Source: Conoideocrella luteorostrata | Lineage: Eukaryota > Ascomycota > Sordariomycetes > Hypocreales > Clavicipitaceae | Length of the DNA stretch: 54,927 nucleotides | Assembly (NCBI GenBank): GCA_032433595.1 | Contig: JASWJB010000302.1 | Span: forward strand, 1 to 54,927 | Direction: 5' to 3' | Shown here: positions 46,201-54,927 of the stretch, piece after piece | How the letters are laid out: each line of letters begins with the position of its first letter | How positions within the stretch are numbered: the first letter of the stretch is position 1 | Notes under the pieces: generated by a model | Seen by the model: only the letters and a program-made list of their open reading frames with translations | Told to the model about the DNA's origin: nothing | The model's database searches: none | Position numbers and translations under genes: made by a program

Positions 46201-47211
46201 GGAAGGCAGCAGCTAGTATTAAGTAGATGCAATATCGATTCATGTGGTACTTCTATTCTTTCAGAGTTAAAATACATCGTGTCGTAGAGGGTGCCATCTT
46301 GCCACTTAAACGTGCCAAAAGCCAACTTTTGCAGAACGTGTGATTGTCGTTTAGTCAATGGCGGGGTGATTCTCACCATGCGGTTACCTTCGATGGCCAA
46401 CCACGAGTCATTCCCGCCCCGAATCAGCGAGGCTAGCCACATATTTTGCCGGTCGACTACTCGCTGCGACCAACACTACCCGCCATCCCTGTGCAGTACG
46501 GCTCTCGTTGTGGCTCGTGCAATAGACTAATTCCGGCGGGAAGAAGCTTGTCTCCTGGATTCCGGCGGAGACGGTTAAAATTATGGCGGATCTACTCCAT
46601 ACTTTACCCACTTTTGCCCTTTTCTTCGTGGGGACTTCAAGTGACTCACGAAGCTTACACACTAAAACGCCGTTTAACGCATTTCACAATACTGCCGATG
46701 AATTCCAACCTCCCAGAACACCACAATAACCCTCTGGACCGGCTTGACGAGCCCGGCGATACAACAAGCTCTTTGTAGAGGCAGAATCTACATTACCTCC
46801 ACAAATTAATGCAAAATACTTTTTTCGTGGCTAGCGTGTACAATCTCCTGCCTTTTATTTATGCTAATTTAGTCATTGAGCCCTTAGCCACTTATAAACT
46901 GTCTTTTAACTTGACTACTCTTTGTTTTTGGGGGGGGGGGGGTCCCGTCTCAGCTATCCTTACACAATAACACTATCCCGTATACTGTGCGAAACTGATT
47001 AAACCAAAGAATTTACGTGACCGTCTTTGAAAACAGCGCAACTCAAGGCTAAATATGTCATCTCTTGGCACAAGTGTTTGCTCTATCTTCGCCAACCTCA
47101 CACCCATCTGTCTCTGATATGGAGAGTATTTCGATTCATGATGAACGCGAAGTCTCGAGCGTTATAAGACCAACATATTACAAGCTAGGTATTGCGATCA
47201 GAATCCGGGGG
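46201..47211. other. Intergenic with repeat copy and poly-G
   Basis: Contains the second copy of the coding-like 65-bp repeat (46682-46745) and 13 G at 46930-46942. A protein-like minus-strand frame (46442-46131, with LTKRQSHVLQKLAFGTFKWQ) overlaps the SDR end and is not assigned. Confidence 0.5.
46682..46745 (+). repeat. Coding-like dispersed repeat, copy 2
   Basis: Matches 20048-20110 with about 85 percent identity by eye and keeps the same reading frame, running on to a TAG at 46778 (DRLDEPGDTTSSL). Confidence 0.6.
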
Positions 47212-50782
<3,571 letters not shown>

Positions 50783-51255
50783 ATGAAAATGGTTCGCATT
50801 ACTGTTGCTGCAATTCTGGCTTGTGAGTTAGTTCCAGAGCAGAGCATATCTCGCGATAAAAATGCTCTGTTTGTTTTCCTAGCCAGGCTAATATCAGAAT
50901 AGTCGCCGTGTCTGGTTTGGCGGCGCCGCCCGTGGCTGGTGCTGCTCTTGGGAGTCAGCATGATGCTGCCGCCGTGCCCGCCCACTCCGGCAATCCAACG
51001 GATACCACGGCTGCTGGAACTCCCGGCACCGCTGAGACGGAAGAAAGACTGAGCGAGAAGAAGGATTTTGTGAATTTTCTCGCAGAAACGCTTCGAAGGG
51101 CCCAAGAGAGTCTTAAAGAAATGGAGGGCGGTCGGGGCGGTCAGGGCAGTCATGGCGGCAAGGATAATCCTGAGATTCCTCCAAAACACTCAAGCACCGG
51201 CTTATCTGAGTCGTCCGAAACTCGGCCTCCGACTGGTTCAAAGAAGACGGAGTAG
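50783..51255 (+). CDS. Small secreted cysteine-free protein (effector-like)
   Basis: Exons 50783-50822 and 50903-51255 flank an 80-nt intron (GTGAGT...AATAG), giving 130 residues. The intron splits the signal peptide, a frequent arrangement in small fungal secreted proteins: exon 1 gives MKMVRITVAAILA and exon 2 continues with FAVSGLAAP. The mature part has an Ala/Gly/Thr-rich start, a charged amphipathic helix (EERLSEKKDFVNFLAETLRR), a Gly-rich turn with GGRGGQGSHGG, and a Ser/Pro/Lys-rich end. It has no cysteines and no known domain. It is preceded by a clear TATA box. I do not recognise a family. Its size, secretion and orphan status are what is usually meant by an effector candidate; that is inference only. 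Confidence 0.75.
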
Positions 51256-53024
51256 ATCTAGCATCTTCTACTCGTTCAAGGCCCGGAAATCGTTTGGTTA
51301 TAGTGGATGAAGATGCATAAGAGGCAGTATGCCATCATAGATAAGCTAAATTTAACCATCGACGTTTGCACTTTCTTAAATCTTCTGTTGAGGAGCCTCT
51401 TTGCCTTGTAAGATTATGCTACTAATTATATCGTAATTAATTTCCAAACTAATATCATAGAAATGTCTCGGAGATTGAGTCATGTTCATCATTTTGAGTT
51501 CAAACTCTGAATAATCCCTTATTTCTTCCCAAGGGTCTCAAAGGTAAAGATATCATACACACTGCTTTCTTCCGCAACTTTCTCCTAGTGCTAGGTCTTA
51601 GGGAATTGTCTCTAATAATTGTTTCAGTCCAGCGGGCTGGCCAGTCCAGCGCGCGATCCCCGCATGTCTCTCTGCTGTATGTATATTGTCATACTCATTT
51701 GAATATTGCCGCACAGATGGCGAGACAGATCTGCATCTTCTTTGGAATACGACGTTGCTCTCTGCCTCAACTTCGCCTGCTGCTTTCCCCCTGTCCGGAT
51801 GCAAAGTGAATATCTTGTCACGGACCTGGTCTCGTCTTGCCAAATCTCTTTGTATCATGACGAATGCAAAGGCCCCGGGGGAAGCTACTGTTGGATAGTA
51901 TAAGACATGGTAAAAACTTGCTAAAAGAACATTTACTGAGCTCACGCTTTTGCGCTATGGCGCAATGGATATTCAAGTTGACAGCTACTGCAGGGACGAT
52001 TAGCCACCGCCCTAAAATCTCACAACGTATGCTTGCCGTCTTTTAAACAACCCTCCTCCAAGGTAGTTAAAGTGTAACTACGGAGTATACCGACTAGAGT
52101 AATTTCTTAAGTGCTTAGAATCCTACCTATAATAGTTAAAGCGACGTCTACTATATCTATAGGAGGGCAATAGGTTTTGAATATTAATTAGTGGCTCATA
52201 GGTAGCGGTGCATAGAAAATATGTTATCTAAAGGAGACATTTCCACGGGGTACCACGGCCAAAATGCCGAGCGGAGTTTGATCAGCATTTAGAATTATTT
52301 TCCGGGCCGCGCCGCGCCGTGGTCTCAGGTTTGGGCTTTACAGTTCTGCTATACTATAGAACAGGTTTAGCGTCTACTCGTTTATTGGAGCCTGCTAAAA
52401 AATTGAAAAGTAAATTTCCGGACGCTAATGCTGGGGTTATCGATTTGACTGGACCCACTATGGATAACTATTCGCATTTTAAGTCGCGCTATTTGCAAAG
52501 TGCTGCTGCACCTGTTGTTACACGGCTGCAGCTGGTATTGGGGAAACTGCAATAATTTCCCGCCTTAAGAGCATAACTAATAAATCAGCAACATCACCGT
52601 CTATCCTAGGGGGAAACCCGAACTGATGAAAAAAAAAAAACATTCATTGTGGTTTAAATAAAAAACAAGGCTGGTTTTGCTAAGTGATTGACTAGGCAAG
52701 GGGTTTCTGTGGCTAGTAGCGGAGCCAGCCTTGGTGAGGGGCATTACAGAGTACGCTTACTACAATTACAGCGTAGTAAATAGCAACTGACTAACTGGAG
52801 GTTCGGATTTCAATGCAATGGCGGGCGGTGAAGACTTGTGAGTGCAAATGGTCCTGTGATCGAACACACCTGTGCATGAATCGTGCGCACGGCAAATAGC
52901 ATTGGTTTGCCGAGTAATCAATGTGAAACATGGCAACCCCTCCCTTTCGAACAGCCAAGTCAGCTACTAATATAAACGACACTGCCGTCGCAGTCTGGTC
53001 GACCACGATGTGGTGCACACAACC
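51256..53024. other. Intergenic, no confident gene
   Basis: A frame at 52319-52555 (78 residues, no ATG start) is protein-like but unassignable. ACGGAGTATACC at 52080 is a half-palindrome. The rest is AT-rich. Confidence 0.45.
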
Positions 53025-53629
53025 ATGGAGGAAACTTGGCTATCAATTCTATGCGGCCAACCTTGGCTATGGGACTCTGATGGTGCCAACCAAATATCGT
53101 TTGCAGAAGACGGCACAGGAGATGTGAGTGAGATATCGTCTTCCGACCGTGACAAAGGCCCGCTAATGATGCGCAGCTCATCTGTCGCCCCGAGCTCAAT
53201 GTATGGATTGCCGCAGAATTTGACTGGAAATCATGCGACGGCAAGCTCAGCCAGACCATCGACATTACGCGAACCAACAACAAGACCATCCAGGCCCAAA
53301 TCGAATTAACGCTAACAAAACGTCGAATCCCACGAATCGGGGCCGCAAAAATGGCCGAGGATACGATAAACGAGTCTCTACTCAAGGACAGTGCATTCCA
53401 GCCGAAATCGTACACTCTTGCATTGGAGAATGACATATTCTTGTCGCAGTTCGATAGTATAAACGCGCGACACCTACCATCGCACACGCCGAGATTTGGC
53501 TTCCGCCTCGTATTTGACAAGTCGCCATATCCGCCACGGGACGAGTGGAAAGAGCCAGGTGGTGCGCAAGAAGCACTCAAGTTTTGGGAATGGACCGAGT
53601 TTTGTGCGCGACAGATTGGGTGTTTCTAA
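53025..53629 (+). CDS. Conserved fungal protein of unknown function, 183 aa
   Basis: Exons 53025-53123 and 53177-53629 are joined over a 53-nt intron (GTGAGT...GCGCAG) in phase 0. Splicing brings together ISFAEDGTGD and LICRPELNVWIAAEFDWK, an arrangement recurrent in uncharacterised proteins of filamentous ascomycetes. Further conserved parts are the Trp-rich start (TWLSILCGQPWLWDSDG), QIELTLTKRRIPRIG, LVFDKSPYPPRDEWK, and FWEWTEFCARQ near the end. No signal peptide or membrane segment. The predicted structure is mostly beta strand with a C-terminal helix. No function is known to me. The frame is intact and unbroken, in contrast to nearby decayed genes. The ATG at 53025 directly begins the conserved block. 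Confidence 0.85.
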
Positions 53630-54020
53630 GAGCATTATTGCAGGCAATGCGATGCCATAGAAATGAAGCATTCTACGAAATGGTTTGATGCATCGTGTAC
53701 GGTCACATATGTCGAGTCTAGCCTCTAAGACGATTCGGGGTCCTCAGCAATGAGTTAAAGGCTGCCGAATTTATTTCTGAAATGAAGGAATGCCCTGGCT
53801 AGGATGCAATCACAAGATGTTGAATTCCTCATCAATTAGCTGGGAATCAAGGACTTCCCGCCGCTCATTAGATTGACCGTGGCTGCTCCGATCGTAACAT
53901 GTACTCCTCGCTAGCAGCATCAACGAGTCACATCACAATGCTCTAGGGTCAACGATCGAGGGAAAAGAACCAAAATATTTATTGAAAACCCATGTTGAGA
54001 CATGTCCATCTCTAAAAAAC
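53630..54020. other. Intergenic
   Basis: No gene recognised. The stretch 53816-53880 (TTCCTCATCAATTAGCTGGGAAT) resembles 4355-4420, a possible old dispersed repeat. Confidence 0.45.
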
Positions 54021-54789
54021 TTACTTACACTTCTGGTCGAAGAGACTTTGGTAATATGCCTTGAAGCGGCCCTGCATCGTGTGTCAGTGTCTCTGGTTAA
54101 GAAGGTCTTGAAATAAACCTACCTGCGGCTTCCTGTCCATTTCGGCACAGCAATCGGCCCTGTCATAACCACTCTTATCTTTACAGGTTTCCTACGTAGT
54201 AGCCTAATCAGTAGTGTTATCGCATTGTTGGCACTGAATGTGACACGTACGCGTTTTTTACAGCCCTTTAAACGTTAGCACTGGCGCTTGCACTCATTTC
54301 ATCTCAACTGCGATAGACTTACGGCGGCTCCCCATTTAACCTCATCGCATCTATGCTGAAGTTTCTTTGGACAGGTCAAGTGCAGCGGCCTCTCGGTAAG
54401 GGTTTCACACGTCAGCCCCAGAGGCTTGGGCCTGTCGGTCCTCTTAAGCTCGTACTGCGGCGCGCAGGCTCTCATGTACCCTGTGTAAAAGACGCCGGCC
54501 TGTCATGTACGGGCTATTTAGTATAGGGCTAGCTAGCTCGCTTGCTTGCTCGTAGTTCCAAGATACTTACGCCAAAAGGAAGAGTTTTCCTATTATCACA
54601 GCACTGCTTTGCATCGTTGCCCTTTTTCACTCCACACTCGGGAGCCTACGTCACAATCAGCTGCACGTCACACCATCTCGCGGCAGGAAAATATTGGAAC
54701 CCTACCTTTGTGCAGCCCTAGAGGAATATTAGACATCTTCTGTACACGGAGGAGGGAGGCATTATATTGCACGTACAAACGAGAGCCAT
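54021..54789 (-). pseudogene. Multi-exon cysteine-rich protein gene, 5' end interrupted near an LTR
   Basis: Reading the minus strand, four short exons join in phase 0: 54645-54571, 54499-54323, 54191-54123 and 54071-54021, ending in TAA. Introns carry GTAAGT, GTAAGT and GTAGGT donors. The product is cysteine-rich and basic, with KQCCDNR, a central ACAPQYELKR, TCPKKLQHRC and DCCAEMD. I know no family. A further upstream exon 54789-54706 is in phase and also cysteine-rich (VCTCN, YRRC) but contains a TAG at 54720-54718, where CAG would be the one-transition ancestor. No signal peptide is present, and an LTR begins only 14 bases upstream at 54803. Either the 5' end was removed by the insertion, or the true first exon lies beyond it. 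The spliced chain itself is highly regular, so the exons are believed. Confidence 0.65.
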
Positions 54790-54802
54790 CTCCGGAGCTC
54801 GC

Positions 54803-54927
54803 TGTCAGAGATTACTGCTTGTGAGGGCATTCAGAAGCCACGTGATGTCGTGAGTCTAGTGACGCACCTCAGCCTATGGGAGGAGTATAGCATGCAGCTA
54901 GCAAACTCTTCGCTGCGGGGTAACAGC
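54803..54927 (+). mobile_element. LTR, second copy, cut by window end
   Basis: The first 125 bases align without gaps to the start of the solo LTR at 38185-38309 (about 110 of 125 identical by eye; many differences are transitions). It begins with the same TGTCA. It could be a solo LTR or the left LTR of a full element lying beyond the window. Confidence 0.85.

Noticed and set aside
46131..46442. Protein-like minus-strand frame of 103 residues
   Set aside because: It overlaps the end of the SDR remnant, and no family or splice partner was found; left as a note only.
52319..52555. 78-residue frame ending VVTRLQLVLGKLQ
   Set aside because: It lacks an ATG start and any known motif; possibly a scrap of an old gene, but nothing supports a call.
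52960..53580. 206-residue minus-strand frame
   Set aside because: It is the antisense of the conserved two-exon gene at 53025-53629.

Overview
The window looks like an accessory, gene-poor region of a filamentous ascomycete. It is probably a hypocrealean fungus of the insect-pathogen or endophyte type, but that placement is inference. Seen directly: genes on both strands split by 49-81 nt introns with GTAAGT-type donors and CTAAC-like branch sites, long AT-rich gaps, decayed retroelements with transition-type damage resembling RIP, and many TACGGAGTA half-palindromes. From knowledge of the families: a fungal heat-labile-enterotoxin-like gene, a DUF4246 gene, a NACHT-ankyrin gene and a subtilase are the usual contents of such genomes.

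Layout. 0-3 kb: a GT microsatellite, a tiny ORF, and a secreted enterotoxin-like protein with two ADP-ribosyltransferase-like units (minus strand). 3-6.1 kb: no gene recognised, one 16-bp inverted repeat. 6.1-8.1 kb: an orphan 99-aa ORF and a cysteine-rich single-pass membrane protein. 9.5-12.1 kb: a decayed NACHT-ankyrin gene and an intact SAM methyltransferase. 12.5-13.3 kb: remains of a LINE followed by an LTR-like hairpin sequence. 15.2-17 kb: a broken DUF4246 gene. 18.9-20 kb: an intact extended SDR/dihydroflavonol-reductase-like enzyme. 20-23.4 kb: short repeat families. 23.4-24.5 kb: a conserved coiled-coil protein. 29.3-29.8 kb: a GFA/CENP-V-like zinc protein. 33.7-36 kb: a decayed zinc-finger-like gene. 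38.2-38.5 kb: a solo LTR with target-site duplication.

39.6-46.2 kb is the most coherent block: a RidA remnant, an intact P450 and an intact Baeyer-Villiger-type flavin monooxygenase transcribed divergently from a shared 789-bp gap, then a short-chain dehydrogenase with three frame changes. This reads as a small oxidative gene cluster whose two outer members have died. 47.2-49 kb: a four-exon secreted subtilase with an unusual paired cysteine-rich tail. 50.8-51.3 kb: a small secreted cysteine-free protein. 53.0-53.6 kb: a conserved two-exon fungal protein. 54.0-54.8 kb: a multi-exon cysteine-rich gene whose 5' end meets a second copy of the 38-kb LTR, which runs off the window.

The main theme is decay next to innovation. 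At least five genes carry frameshifts or truncation, while the intact ones are mostly secreted, redox or detoxifying proteins. No rRNA, convincing tRNA, CRISPR array or polyketide/peptide synthase core gene was seen.
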